NCBI GenBank assembly: GCA_030068075.1
Contig: CM057839.1
Location: 51,240,960-51,304,959, forward strand
Direction of reading: 5' to 3'
Length of the DNA stretch: 64,000 nt
DNA from: Paguma larvata
Lineage: Eukaryota > Chordata > Mammalia > Carnivora > Viverridae
Shown here: one piece after another, positions 23,940-34,699 of the stretch
Layout of the letters: each line of letters opens with the position of its first letter
Position numbering within the stretch: position 1 is the first letter of the stretch
Made by a program: the position numbers and the translations under genes
Notes under the pieces: generated by a model
What the model was told of the DNA's origin: nothing
Seen by the model: only the letters and a program-made list of their open reading frames with translations
The model's database searches: none

Positions 23940-24900
23940 ACCATAGGAGACTCTACCACTTTCTCCCTCTCACCCCATCTCCTAGCCCCCTCACTTCCTC
24001 TATATCCTTCCTACCTCCCCATGAATCTAAGTCTTCATTGCTTGCTCTGCCTCTTCTCCTCAACTTCCTAACACTGTGTGCGGAGGCCCAGTTCTAGCCT
24101 CTCTTCTATTCCACCTACCACCTCTCCTTGACGAGTTTACCCAGTCTTACATCTTTCAGAGCAACTAAAATATTGCTGGCTCTCAAATTTGTATCGGTAA
24201 CCCAGACCACAGCTCCAAACATGGATACCAATATTGAGATGCCTAACGTATGTTAAACCTCACCTATTCAACATTGAGCTTCTGATCTTCCCACCAAAAT
24301 ATGCACTAAGCACAGTATTCCCCTGTTCTGCAAATGGCAACTTACTCCTTCCAGGGGCTCAGACCAGAAATCTTGCAGTCATTCTTAATTTTTCTCTCAC
24401 CTCATCAGAAAATCGTACTGATTCTGCCTGTAGGATACATCTAGGATTGTCCACTTCTCACCACATCCTCCACCACCACAATGTTGACCCAAGCCAGTGA
24501 GAGGTTTACGACTTAAACTCACTTTATCATTTAAACAGCATAACTCTCACCTCCTAACACATCTCCTGCCTCAACCTTTGCACCCTACAGTTTATCCTCA
24601 ACAGAGCAGCCACAGTGATCATAATAAAATAGGAGTCAACTAATGCAAGTCCTTGCTCAATCCTCGTCTTTGCAATGGTCCAAAAGGCTATTTTGATCTC
24701 ACTCACCCATTTCCTCTTACCTCATCTCCTACAAGTGTCCTCCTGACTTATTCTACTCCAGCTACACTAGTCTCCTCACTATTCCTTCAACAGGTCACAC
24801 ACATACTCATTTCAGGCTTTTGCACTGGATTTTCCTACTGACTGAAATGTTTTTCCTACACATATCCATTTAGCAATCAAGGTCCAACCATTTGTGAAGA
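23940..24900 (+). repeat. L2 3' half
   Basis: Long CT-rich text following the order of the L2 consensus: AAATTTGTATCGGTAACCCA, CTTGCAGTCATTCTTAA, the ACAGAGCAGCCACAGTGATC block, AGTCCTTGCTCAATCCTCG and TTCAGGCTTTTGCACTGGA. Open frames here (23804-24500) are chance. Confidence 0.7.
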
Positions 24901-25099
24901 CAGACCAACGATAGTGCAGTATCCTGGGACCAGCAATAACAGAAAGCCATGGCCACCACAGGGCCTGTAGGGACTGAGTACAAGCAGAAGGGGACAGTGC
25001 ATGCAGAGAATAGAAAGTATATTTAGAAAGCTTCCTAAAAGGAGCTGTGACCCTTTGTGGAGGAACACAGCAAACCTATGGGGGTGACCTGGCATGGAG

Positions 25100-25610
25100 A
25101 AAGCTGGGGAAAAAACATGAAACAAACTGACAGAACTAAAAGTAGAACTAGATAAAACCATAATCATACTTGGATATTTTAATATATCTCCGTAATTAGT
25201 GAAGAGCAGGAAAAAAATAGAAAGATATAGAAATAAGAATATTTCTTTCTCAGCCTTTGGCTAAAATCTATTGGAAAATAGGACAGAAAAGATCTGAAAA
25301 CACTAACCACTCAACGTAAATGACTTTTACAGATCACTACACCCAACAAGGGCAGAATACATATTTTTTGTAAATACACATGAAATATTCACCAAACTGG
25401 ATCTTAGGCTGGTCCGCAAAGCAATTCTCAATAAATTCCAAAGGGCTAAAATCATGCAAAATATGTTTTCTGATCAGAATGGAATTAACTAGAAATCAAT
25501 AATTAAAAGATAACTAGAAAATCTCTAAACATTTGGAAATCAAACAAAAGGCTTTTAAAAAAACATCCAAAGAAGCAGTCACAATGAAAACTGGACTTGT
25601 GAAGAAATAA
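25100..25610 (+). repeat. Old L1 ORF2 endonuclease-region fragment
   Basis: ACAGAACTAAAAGTAGAACT through AATATTCACCAAACTGG, CAATAAATTCCAAAGGGC and GAAATCAATAATTAAAAG follow L1 ORF2 order. A 30-base segment at about 25242-25274 does not fit L1 and is discussed as a U2-like insertion. Confidence 0.7.
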
Positions 25611-25799
25611 GGACAGCGATCAATTAGTCATGTCTGCTGTAGGCAAAGAGGAAAATGACATTCATATGCACGAGGTATTTGCCCTTCCTGCCTCAAGGCT
25701 GATGTTCTTGGCCACCTTCTGTTACCATGCTATACTTTTCCTGAGTCATCTAATCCCTGCCAATGGCCCAACTTGGACCTCTGTACACTAAAGGCTTAA

Positions 25800-26310
25800 A
25801 TGTCCCCTTTGGCTCAGACCTTTCTCCTGAGTTCCATACCTATCAATAGGCTACTGGACATTCTACGTAGATATCCTAGAGATACCTCAACTTTAACATG
25901 AGAAAAACAGAACTTTTTATTTTCTGTTGTGTGTTGTCCAATTATGTCCAAGTAGCTCTATCTCTTATATTCCTATGTCAGTGACTGATGCTTTACTCCC
26001 TGTCCTGAAACCTTCCGCATCTCTCTCATATCCCTTTTCCCTTCAGACTACTACTCCTCAAACCTCTTCATCTCCTCATTGAACTTCCCCTAACTTTCCC
26101 TTTTGCACCATCTCCACCTCCATCAAGAACTGATCCTCTCATTCCTGTCTTTCAGCTAGCATAGTATCTGGCTCGTGCTTCTGCAATAGCATTTCCCACA
26201 CTGTATTACAAGTATTGATTATTGTTCCTCTACAGTAATTGTCTTTAACTTAGGATACACTTTCTAAGGGTACAGAGCACGGCAGTCTTACAGAGATCAG
26301 TTTTTAGACC
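25800..26310 (+). repeat. L2 fragment
   Basis: CTCAGACCTTTCTCCTGAG, CTACTGGACATTCTACG, AGAGATACCTCAACTTTAAC and later the CTCATTCCTGTCTTTCAGC area follow L2 but are diverged. It overlaps in consensus position with the L2 at 23940, so it is a second copy. Confidence 0.5.
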
Positions 26311-26319
26311 CGTACTTCT

Positions 26320-27410
26320 ACATGTCCTTCCCGAACCTGATCTGACAGAACTGGCCCTGCAGGTCCTCCATCCCCACAGGCTCTTTCAGGAGCCCTCCCC
26401 CTAATGTTTCTACTATGGTGGATGGGACACTGCCCCAGTGGGCTAAACAAATGAGGCATTTTGAATTAGGGTTTAGGAGAAGCTTCCTTTAAAGATTATC
26501 CAAATCAACCTAAACCTGCCTAAGAATAGTTTCTCCATTTCTTCCATATTCCTACTAAAAGTGAAGAGTAGCTTTAGAAATGACTGAGGTATTTTTGGCC
26601 TGTGTTGGCCTGTATCAGATATATATATTGCAGAGTAGGGAAGTGAGAGTTAATATTGTCAAATAATCCAAGATGGGAGAGCTTAGAATGCAAAACTGGC
26701 TTTTCATGTACTGACAGGTAAGCAGTTTTTTCAGCTTTTCTCAATTCTTACCTTGAGAACATGCTATTCCTACACACACACAAGAAGGTAGCTCTGAACG
26801 CCTGAAGCAGTATATATAATTGACGCTGATCCGTTTTAATGTAACTGAACTGGGGAAAAGCACCACTCATGTTATTAACAGGTACATATTCACAAAATTT
26901 TACATTTTTTTAAAGAAATTTGAAACGTATTGATGTTCTTTTGAACAATTATGCTTTAATAATTGTAGTGATAGACATGTTTTAACGTTTAAACATTTTT
27001 ATTGCAGAGAAATCTAAAGACAAAACATTTTAAGAGTAAAAATATTAAGATAAAATTATGAGGAGTAATGGTAACTGAAATATAAATTCAAGGAGATAAA
27101 AAAACAACGTGAGCTTTCTGACAGTTAAATAGGAGATTTTCAACCTATTTTTCAAACAGATAGTGGCTAACAAATCCCTAGGATATTCTGATTCCATTTA
27201 AAAAATATACTTTAAAGAGTACTGCTAACAATTTTTATTTTAAATGTCAATATTTACAACACACTAGAAACACCATACTCTGCAACTATTTATTCTTGTC
27301 AGGAAAATTTCTAGATATCAACCTCAAAATATACAAAGGGATACATATTTGCAAAATCCTTTTAGGAGATAAATGAGAAAAACTTTTGAAGACCACTGTT
27401 CAGTCTATAA
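26320..27410. other. Unassigned stretch of intron 1
   Basis: About 1.1 kb, AT-rich after 26580, with no recognisable repeat or exon. Confidence 0.45.
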
Positions 27411-27419
27411 ACCATAGCA

Positions 27420-27530
27420 TTTTGTGGGCAGGGCCTGGGTTTTAATCACCTTTGTATTCACAGTGCCAAAGTAATATCTTAAACCAAGCAGGTATTCAAG
27501 AAATGTTTGGCAAATGAATATTTGAATCAC
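27420..27530 (+). repeat. L2 3' terminus
   Basis: TGGGCAGGGCCTGGGTTTTA, TTTGTATTCACAGTGCC and AGGTATTCAAGAAATG fit the last 100 bases of L2. Confidence 0.5.
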
Positions 27531-27748
27531 TATAGCTTTTAATTAAATACTGTTTTCTTAAGTATTGTTTTAAGCCCTAGTTCACTGATTTTCTGCACAG
27601 CCTTTCTGCAAAGCCTATCTTTCAAAAAGCTCAGAAATCAAGTCACTTTAAAGAATTGATTTAAATGAAGTAGTATAACTATTAATCTAAAGGGAAATGA
27701 AGATACTTGTGACACAATAGGTAACATAATTTAAAAGAAACTAAGGTA

Positions 27749-27949
27749 AGGGCACCTGGGTAGCTCAGTAGGTTGAACATCTGACTTTGGCTCAGGTCAT
27801 GATCTCCAGATTTGTGGGTTCAGGCCCCACGTCAGGCTCTGTGCTGACAGCTCAGAGTCTGGAGCCTACTTTGGATTTTGTGTCTCCATCTCTCTCTGCC
27901 CCTCCTCTGCTCATGCTCTGTCTCTCTCTCCTTCAAAAAAAAAATACAT
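27749..27949 (+). repeat. tRNA-derived carnivore SINE carrying an L1 in its tail
   Basis: Head GGGCACCTGGGTAGCTCAG; the body runs to TCTCTCTCCTTCAAAAAAAAAA. The left target repeat AAGAAACTAAGGTA (27735-27748) is matched only at 28856-28869, beyond the adjoining L1. Confidence 0.92.
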
Positions 27950-28810
27950 ATTTTAACAAACAACCCAGTGAAGAAATGGGCGGAAGATATGAATAGACAC
28001 TTCTCCAAAGGGGACATTCAGATGGCCAACAGACACATGAAACGATGCTCAATGTCACTCATCATCAGGGAAATACAAATCAAAACTACACTGAGATACC
28101 ACCTCACACCAGTCAGAGTGGCTAAAATGAACAAATCAGGAAACTATAGATGCTGGCGAGGATGTGGAGAAGTAGGCACCCTCCTACACTGTTGGTGGGA
28201 ATGCAAACTGGTGCAGCCACTCTGGAAAACGGTGTGGAGGTTCCTCAAAAAAATGAAAATAGAGCTACCCTATGACCCAGCAATAGCCCTGCTAGGAATC
28301 TACCCAAGAGACACAGGAATGCTGATGCATAGGAGCACGTGTACCCCAATGTTCATAGCAGCACTTTCGACAATAGCCAAATCATGGAAAGAGACCAAGT
28401 GCCCATCAACTGACGAATGGATAAAGAAGTTATGGTACTTATATACAATGGACTACTACGTGGCAATGAGAAAAAATGAAATCTGGCCATGTGTAGCCAG
28501 ATGGATGGAACTGGAGGGTATTATGTTAAGTGAAATAAGTCAGTCAGAAAAAGACAGATACCATATGTTTCCACGAATAGGTGGACTTTGTGAAACTAAG
28601 CAAAAACCAGGGGGAGGGGAAGAGGGGAAAGAAAAAAAAGACACAGAGAGGGAGGGAGATAAAACATAAGAGACTCTCAAAGACTAAGAAAAAACTGAGG
28701 GTGAGGGGGATGAGGGAGGGGGGAGAGGGGGTGATGGGCATTAAAAAGGGCACATGTTGGGATGAACACTGGGTGTTATATGTAAACCAATTTGAAAATA
28801 AACTATTATA

Positions 28811-28842
<32 letters not shown>
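27950..28842 (+). mobile_element. Young L1, 5'-truncated, with intact ORF2 C-terminus
   Basis: An open frame continues from the SINE into the last ~235 residues of L1 ORF2p, starting [12 protein letters not shown]. It keeps the C-terminal zinc knuckle CX3CX7HX4C (RCWRGC...HCWWEC) and [20 protein letters not shown], then a short 3' UTR and a ~35-base A tail. Near identity to the 51.5 kb copy and the long tail indicate recent insertion. Endonuclease and reverse transcriptase domains are absent, so it cannot move on its own. Confidence 0.94.
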
Positions 28843-28850
<8 letters not shown>

Positions 28851-28917
28851 TAAAGAAGAAACTAAGGTATATGTTTCTTCAAATACACTATTTTGGTTAA
28901 ATACAATCATTTTTAAA

Positions 28918-29157
28918 AAAAATTTTTTTTAATTTTTTTTAAACGTTTTTATTTTATTTTTGAGAGACATAGAGACAGAGTGTGAGCAAGGGAGGGGCAG
29001 AGCGAGAGGGAGACACAGCATCTGAAGCAGACTCCAGGTTCTGAGCTGTCAGCACAGAGCCCAACGCAAGGCTCGAACCCACAAACCCCAAGGTCATGTC
29101 CTGAGCCAAAGTAGCACACTTAATGGACTGAGCCACTAAATGGCACCCAGGTGCCCC
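28918..29157 (-). repeat. tRNA-derived carnivore SINE, minus strand
   Basis: Ends in reversed head ACCCAGGTGCCCC, with a duplicated CACTAAATGGCACC stretch in the head. Flanks begin TACAATCA on both sides (28902, 29158). Confidence 0.9.
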
Positions 29158-29175
29158 TACAATCACTTTTTTAAA

Positions 29176-29591
29176 GACTATAGTTAATAATATAAGATAC
29201 TCATAATGGAAATTACTATAACTAGAATGGGTTAACAAATAAGTACAGACTGTTATAGAATAGGCTGCTTAACATTTAATTACATTTATTATTACCAATA
29301 ATGCAAAAAAGCAACCATATATAACTCAGATCAACCTAAATCCCTCTATATAGCATACCAATTCTCACGCAAATACTATCGCCAGTAAACTGATATATAT
29401 ATTGTATTCAGGCACGGAGAGTATTTAAAAATGAAAAGCCCTGAAAACAATCCAAAAGAAAAACCCTTCCAAAGGAAATTAACTTTAAGGTTCATTTAAA
29501 GTAATAAGCGTGATTTTACCACTTGCAATGATCCTAATTTAAAGGAATTTCCCAAAAGCTTAAAGGAAAATAATTTCTATATTCAAACAAT
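29176..29591. other. Unassigned stretch
   Basis: AT-rich intron sequence with nothing recognised. Confidence 0.45.
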
Positions 29592-29605
29592 AATAGTGTA
29601 TTTTA

Positions 29606-29809
29606 TTTAATGTTTATTTATTTTGAGAGGGAGACAAAGTGTGAGCAGAGAAGGGACAGAGAGAGAGACACACACGAAGAATCAGAAACAGCCTCCAGTC
29701 TCCAAGCTGTCAGCACAGAGCCCGATGTGGGACCCAGACCCACAAACAGCGAGATCATGACCTGAGCCGAAGTCAGACACTCAAACCGACTGAGTCAACC
29801 AGACACCCC
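29606..29809 (-). repeat. tRNA-derived carnivore SINE with perfect target duplication
   Basis: Minus strand. AATAGTGTATTTTA repeats exactly at 29592-29605 and 29810-29823. The head is somewhat diverged (ACTGAGTCAACCAGACACCCC reversed). Confidence 0.93.
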
Positions 29810-29839
29810 AATAGTGTATTTTAAAAAACACTTATTCTT

Positions 29840-30430
29840 GAACAAACCCCTTTGATTATTATGCACTTGAGTTTTAGTAGACAGTTTTGTTTTACCTGCT
29901 CAATATCCTTTCCCTTTTGACAAGAGAATCCCTCTGTCGCATGGAGAACCTATCCCATTTGGTTTGGGTAGAGTTTATACCACTCATCTCAACCTTTACC
30001 CCTGCACCAAAACCTCCAGAAGTGAGTATCTTGCACAAGCCATGCCAGAATATTCCACTTTCTGGCCACAATGATTGTTTTAGAGATGGGCACATGATCC
30101 AGGCTTGGCCAATAAGAGTTCTAACAAGGATTTTTGTCAGAGCTCAAGGAAAAGATGTTCTCTCTTTTTCTAAAAGTGTGAATTGTAAGGACAATCAAAA
30201 TCTGGGGCTGTCAGTAAGGCTATCATTGCTACCACTCGAAGAGATCCAACAGATGTTGAAACCAATACAGCAAAATGGAGAGTTGGGCGAGGGGGACCAT
30301 GGGGAAAGGCAGAGAGGGCCCAAGCCCTAAAGATGTTTGAACATTCTGCATCTAGCCTGCAACCATTAGATCTCCCACCTATGTGAACCAATCACCATGT
30401 TTTTCTATGCACATTTTCCCCTGGGGGAAG
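29840..30430 (+). repeat. Ancient interspersed repeat, family not named
   Basis: Text such as GATGGGCACATGATCCAGGC, CTTGGCCAATAAGAG and CTTTTGACAAGAGAATCCC belongs to a common mammalian repeat. The related tail GAGTCCTGACTGATGCC occurs at 42707-42725. The 147-codon open frame through it (29887-30330) shows no domain and starts and ends inside repeat sequence. Confidence 0.4.
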
Positions 30431-30545
30431 AGAATCACTCTTGGTTAGAACCGCTGGTTTAGTGTCACCATTTTTTTTTAATACAAAACTTAGACCCAAG
30501 AGAAAACCAAATATATCAGCAATTTCCAGATTAGTCTGCATGTTC

Positions 30546-30731
30546 TTAACACAGGTCTTCCCAATGATTTATTAGGTTACAACTGTTTTGGGATTTTACT
30601 GCTAAATCCTTTAATATACAAGGGTCTTCCCAATGATTTATTAGGTTACAACTTAACACAGGTCTTCTCAATGATTTATTAGGTTACAACTGTTTTGGGA
30701 TTGTACTGCTAAATACTTTAATAAACAAGGG
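30546..30731. repeat. Local tandem duplication, 107-base period
   Basis: A 79-base unit (30546-30624) recurs at 30653-30731 with few substitutions. Between them lies a third, partial copy of its core (30623-30653, GGTCTTCCCAATGATTTATT onward). The flanks are single copy. Confidence 0.9.
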
Positions 30732-30999
30732 TCACAATGTCCTCAGGGTCAAAATAGCCTACCGCAGGTTCAAAGGAGTTAATAATTCCCCCAAAGTTCA
30801 ATACCTAGTAAATACAGAATTAAGACCTGAACCATAGTGTAAGTTTTTCCCTCTATGCTGTATTCTTCGTGAAGCAAGAGTTCTCTATTTCCCCTCCCAT
30901 AGTCATTAATTCTATTGTAGCCCTGGAATAAAATCTGAAAATCACAAAAAATGTATTTTGGATGGATGTCTATTGCATTTGTTATATATTTAAAAATAG

Positions 31000-31100
31000 A
31001 CAACCTGGCTGGCTCAAGTCAGTAGACCAGGGTCTTAATCTCTTAATCTCAGGGTCATGAGTTCAAGCCCCACATTGGGTGCAGAGATTACTTTAAAAAA
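31000..31100 (+). repeat. Short tRNA-derived SINE lacking the CT-rich body
   Basis: ACCTGGCTGGCTCAAGTCAG, GAGTTCAAGCCCCACATTGG and GCAGAGATTACTTTAAAAAA: head, B box and A tail only, the same older subfamily as 13885-13991. Flanks contain TAGACAACCTG and TAGGCAACCTG. Confidence 0.8.
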
Positions 31101-31105
31101 CCCAG

Positions 31106-31450
31106 AAATACAAGTAGGCAACCTGAATGTCCAACAATGAAAAATTGGTAAAACAAATTATATGAATGAATATATGACCTTAGTATCTACTTAAAATGAA
31201 CATGTGTAGCAATATTTATCACTCTGTTAATGTTACAATAATGGTTAAGTGAGAATAAGTTATAAAAAATACATGATCCCATTTTAAAAAAAGAAATGTG
31301 TAGCTGAACAAATAAATGAATATATATTTCACAAAATCTGATAATATTAACACCAAAAAGTTAACAGTGATGACTTTGCATGGGATAGTGTATCTTAGGA
31401 GATTTGTCTGTATTTCACTTTTCAACAATGAACAGAAATTCTTGTAAAAA
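31106..31450 (+). repeat. Old L1 3' end
   Basis: TGAATGTCCAACAATGAAAA, AATATTTATCACTCTG and TTTCACTTTTCAACAATGAA fit a diverged L1ME-type 3' region ending in an A run at 31446. Confidence 0.5.
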
Positions 31451-32855
31451 AAAAAAAGTAATTTTTAATATTCCTTTAACAAATTTACACACAGAAGTCA
31501 TAAGATAAAACACTGAGTCCCTTTAATAACAATGGTGTTAAATGACAGCACTAAAGATGTCATGGTGGATTACAGAGAGTTATGCTTCCAGGCTTATCAT
31601 TTGATCCTGCTCCGTGGTATAACCAAACCATTTATTTCAAAGTCCTACTGAACCACCTCACTTGCCTCCATCTGTGAAAACACTACAATAATCTTTATTG
31701 AAAATTCTTTGCAGCGGCTAACCTCCTTGTAAGCCTCTTTGCTCCTAAAACTAAGAGACAATACTACCAATTGAAGCATAAAGAGATACAAAGAATTTGC
31801 AAAGTATCAACACTTAAAACTATCCAACAGCAAAGGGCAAAAAGCAGTGGGTTTCAGAATTTGTTTTTTAACATAAATGGCCCTCTCTTCTTTACCAGGC
31901 TTTATAAACCTCCTATCTTGGAAGCTAACAAGGCAATTCCAGCCTCTCCTGGAAGGAGATAGTTAAAACTCTGATAGTTTTAAACTTAAAGTAACTGGTT
32001 TCTTTCTCTGTATGAATTTTAATGTTGTAACTCACTGAGCACTTATTAGGTACAAAGTGTTGACAAGCACCAAAGGAATACAAAGATAAATAAGACATAT
32101 AGTCCAGGAGAGATGGGAACAGTATATAACATGAATCTACTGTTTATCCACCTTGTTGCCCTTTTTCCAACCTACAAGGAAGCAAGGTCAATTACATGCA
32201 GAGATGAGTTACTGGTCACATGTGTATATGCAGCTGGGAACATCTTTCCAATCTAAACTGTAATTCATTACAGCATAGTGCTATTTGTGGTTTTATTTTG
32301 TCTGGCTATGACCTCTGGTTCAAAATGAGACACTCCAACCATTATGGCCAACATTATGTCCCAGGGTAGCCAAGAGCTTGCCTCCAATTTACCTGGCTCT
32401 TAGCTGTTCTAATTAGAGTCCAGATCTCTCATAAGGTTCCAAATGTATTTATCCACAGTCCTCACACTCTCAACCTTGTGAATCTTTGCAACAGCAAGGC
32501 AAGTAGGTTTAGCACAATTCAGTTCTTGTGGTCTGATCCTGCCAGAGTCCATGTCTGAGTCTAAGGAGTTAATACGTTGTCTATTAATGTATTCATGAGT
32601 CTCACATTCTAAGCAAAGCCTCTACTTTGAATTGCTGGACATAACTTTGAGGATATTTTTAATGTCCTCATGTCAACATGTATTATTCATGTACAAAGAC
32701 CAATTTTTTTTTAAAGGTCACATGAATTAACTTTTTTCCATATGCCTAGCCAGCTAGCTCTGATAGTTTTAAACCTAAAGTAACTGATTTCATTTCATCT
32801 AAAGCCAAGGAAACAGAACAACTCTCACATAGCTAAAATATATATATGCTAAGAA
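31451..32855. other. Mostly unassigned; ancient repeat-like text at 32030-32110
   Basis: No exon is seen. AGCACTTATTAGGTACAAAG, GGAATACAAAGATAAATAAG resembles a widespread old mammalian repeat. The phrase TCTGATAGTTTTAAAC plus CTAAAGTAACTG occurs twice (31970-31996, 32758-32785), about 790 bases apart, which suggests a small old duplication. Confidence 0.35.
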
Positions 32856-32859
32856 TAAG

Positions 32860-32970
32860 CTAACTTATATTGAATATGTGCCAGGAATTACATGAACTAA
32901 TTAAATCCTTACGATAATCCTATCAAATATATTCTCTTTATTCTCAATTTACAGTTAAGAAAACTGGGAC
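32860..32970 (-). repeat. MIR, minus strand
   Basis: ATTGAATATGTGCCAGGAAT, ATTAAATCCTTACGATAATCC and TTTACAGTTAAGAAAACTGG in reversed MIR order. Confidence 0.6.
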
Positions 32971-33514
32971 ACAAACAACCCACCCTCAAATCTCCATATC
33001 CAGATGGCCCAACTTACAGATGACGCTGCACTTCCATCCTTGTCCTTCCTGCTTTCTAGGACAAAGAAGCGACAAAGAAACAAAAAAACTAAAATGTCGC
33101 AATAGTCACAATAACTGATAAAGAAGCAAAATCTGAAATCAAAACTCTACACAAAACAAAACAAAACAAAAAAAATTGTTCAGTAAATGAACGAATGAAT
33201 GAATGGATGGAATATGCTGGGCCTAAACTTCCTGGCAAAGAAAATTATTGGGGCCAGTCGTTGCAGGAAGAACAATGAAACCTGCAACTTCCTAGTAAAA
33301 AGCTCTGTTATTCTAAGCAGCAATGACACTGACAAAATCTTGCCTAGAATCGCTTTGCCATTCAAGAGCAGCCAACAACATACATCCTTCCCCTTAGCCA
33401 GCACAGATGTTCTAACTCCAACATGTAACAAAAAAAGATTCTGAAAAGTTCCCTAGTATAGCCATAAAGAAAACAAAAAACAAAAACAAGAACCTGAGTT
33501 GAGAAATCAGCCAC

Positions 33515-33612
33515 GTGATTCTAAAGCAGTCACTAGCTGTGTTATCTGCGGCAAGTCTGTTTTCTCTTCTGGGTCTCAATTACCTCATTTGTACAGTCAG
33601 AAGTTTTAAAAT
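33515..33612 (+). repeat. MIR core
   Basis: GATTCTAAAGCAGTCACTAG, GTGTTATCTGCGGCAAGTC and CTCAATTACCTCATTTGTAC follow the MIR consensus; about 550 bases upstream (in plus coordinates) of VWA8 exon 1. Confidence 0.6.
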
Positions 33613-34039
33613 TAAGTTGTGATTTTCAGCTCTAATAAGATGTGAACACTGTGAGAAAGGGAAACTGGAAAATTTGGAAAGGCTTGTGTATACATTTAAT
33701 ACACTGTTAACGATGGGATCCTTGGCGAGAATGCACACTTCTGAGCCGCCACTAGCCTTAGTTGGAACGTGACACAGACCGGCTTCCAGGCCCTTGAGAC
33801 CCAGAGAACAAGGTCAAGTCGAGGTTTCAACAATTTCTGAGGGCTGCTGCATTAACCCCACGGGGTACTGTAATCCAAATCAGCGTTCTAGGGATAAAAG
33901 CAGCAGTGGGGGAAGGCGAATGCACTATTCCGGGTTATCATAAACCTTAGCCAAGATCCCTCCGACTACAGAATGAGGTCCAGAGAGTGCAAGCGTCTTG
34001 CACAGTGATACACAGCAGTCAGCCGAGAGATAGGAACTA

Positions 34040-34620
34040 GAATGTCTATGTGTTGGCTTCCCGCGCGGCGCCCCTTCCGGAGGGAAGGAGTGGGAGGGAT
34101 GCAGAGGAGCGCAGGGGCCCCGCACAGACCGCAGGGGTGTGGGGAAGGGGGTGTCCCGGGGTTACCTGTGTCGGCCCCCGCCCCGGCATGCAGCACTCTG
34201 ACCTCCGGCCGGCACCCGTCGCCGCCGGGCCTGCCCCGCACCACCTGCCTCAGGAGCAGGCGAATGCGCCGCGCGGCCGTGCCGCTGTGGCTGCCGGGCG
34301 CCCCGAGGAGCAGGAGCCGGGACTGCATGGGGCCGGGGAGCGAGTCCCGCGCGAGCCGCGTCCCGGAGGGGCAGCGTGAGGCGGCGCAGCGAGTGGGACA
34401 GGAAGCGGCTCCGCGCCGGGTCCGCCGGAAACTCCTTCCCCCGGCGCGGCCGGCTCAGTCGTCTTGGGCCGGCCGGGGCCCACGCGGGCGGAGGGAGCAT
34501 GAGACGTGCGAGCCCAGGAAGCCCGCACCCGCCGCCCAGGGACGACCCGGAGCAGGTGCGGCTGGCTGGGCGCTGAGCCCCGCAGGCCACCCGGGTGCCT
34601 CTGCGGTAGAGCTGCGGGAC
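34040..34620. promoter_or_regulatory. VWA8: CpG island promoter of VWA8
   Basis: About 580 bases that are strongly GC-rich with dense CpG, in a window that is otherwise AT-rich and CpG-poor. It covers VWA8 exon 1 and the ground upstream of the start codon. No TATA box lies at a sensible distance upstream of 34328, so initiation is probably dispersed. The transcription start cannot be fixed from sequence. Several overlapping frames are open here simply because GC-rich DNA has few stops. Confidence 0.85.
34166..34328 (-). CDS. VWA8: VWA8 exon 1, coding part (start codon and mitochondrial presequence)
   Basis: Encodes the first 54 residues plus one base of the next codon of von Willebrand factor A domain-containing protein 8, a large (about 1,900 aa) mitochondrial AAA+ ATPase. 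The reading begins MQSRLLLLGAPG and ends HAGAGADT, which I recognise as the start of mammalian VWA8. There are eight Arg and no acidic residue before Asp37, as expected of a matrix-targeting presequence. The ATG (34328-34326) is the first in-frame ATG after an in-frame stop at 34457-34455, which fixes the start. The base at -3 is C, so the initiation context is weak. The exon ends ACACAG|gtaacc (donor GT at 34165-34164), leaving one base of a Gly codon that exon 2 completes. The frame runs open to 33966, but that part is intron. The AAA+ and VWA domains lie in later exons outside the window. Confidence 0.93.
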
Positions 34621-34699
34621 CTTGGCTCTGGTGCTGGCCTCGCCTGCACCTGCCTCAGTTCACCTGGATTCACCAGGCCGGCCTCCCGTCGTTCCCCTG

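Larger units (their letters stand above)
21152..34165 (-). other. VWA8: VWA8 intron 1
   Basis: Intron of 13,014 bases between the two recognised exons, bounded by GT (34165-34164) and AG (21153-21152). It is filled with MIR, L2, L1 and SINE copies listed separately. The youngest insertions are the SINE at 22044-22260 and the SINE-L1 pair at 27749-28842. I see no further VWA8 exon in it. Confidence 0.85.

Noticed and set aside
27878..28669. 263-codon open frame as a host gene
   Set aside because: It starts in a SINE body and continues as the C-terminal end of L1 ORF2p; it is annotated as part of the SINE-L1 pair.
29887..30330. 147-codon plus-strand frame
   Set aside because: It lies in an ancient interspersed repeat, has no splice or promoter context and no domain.
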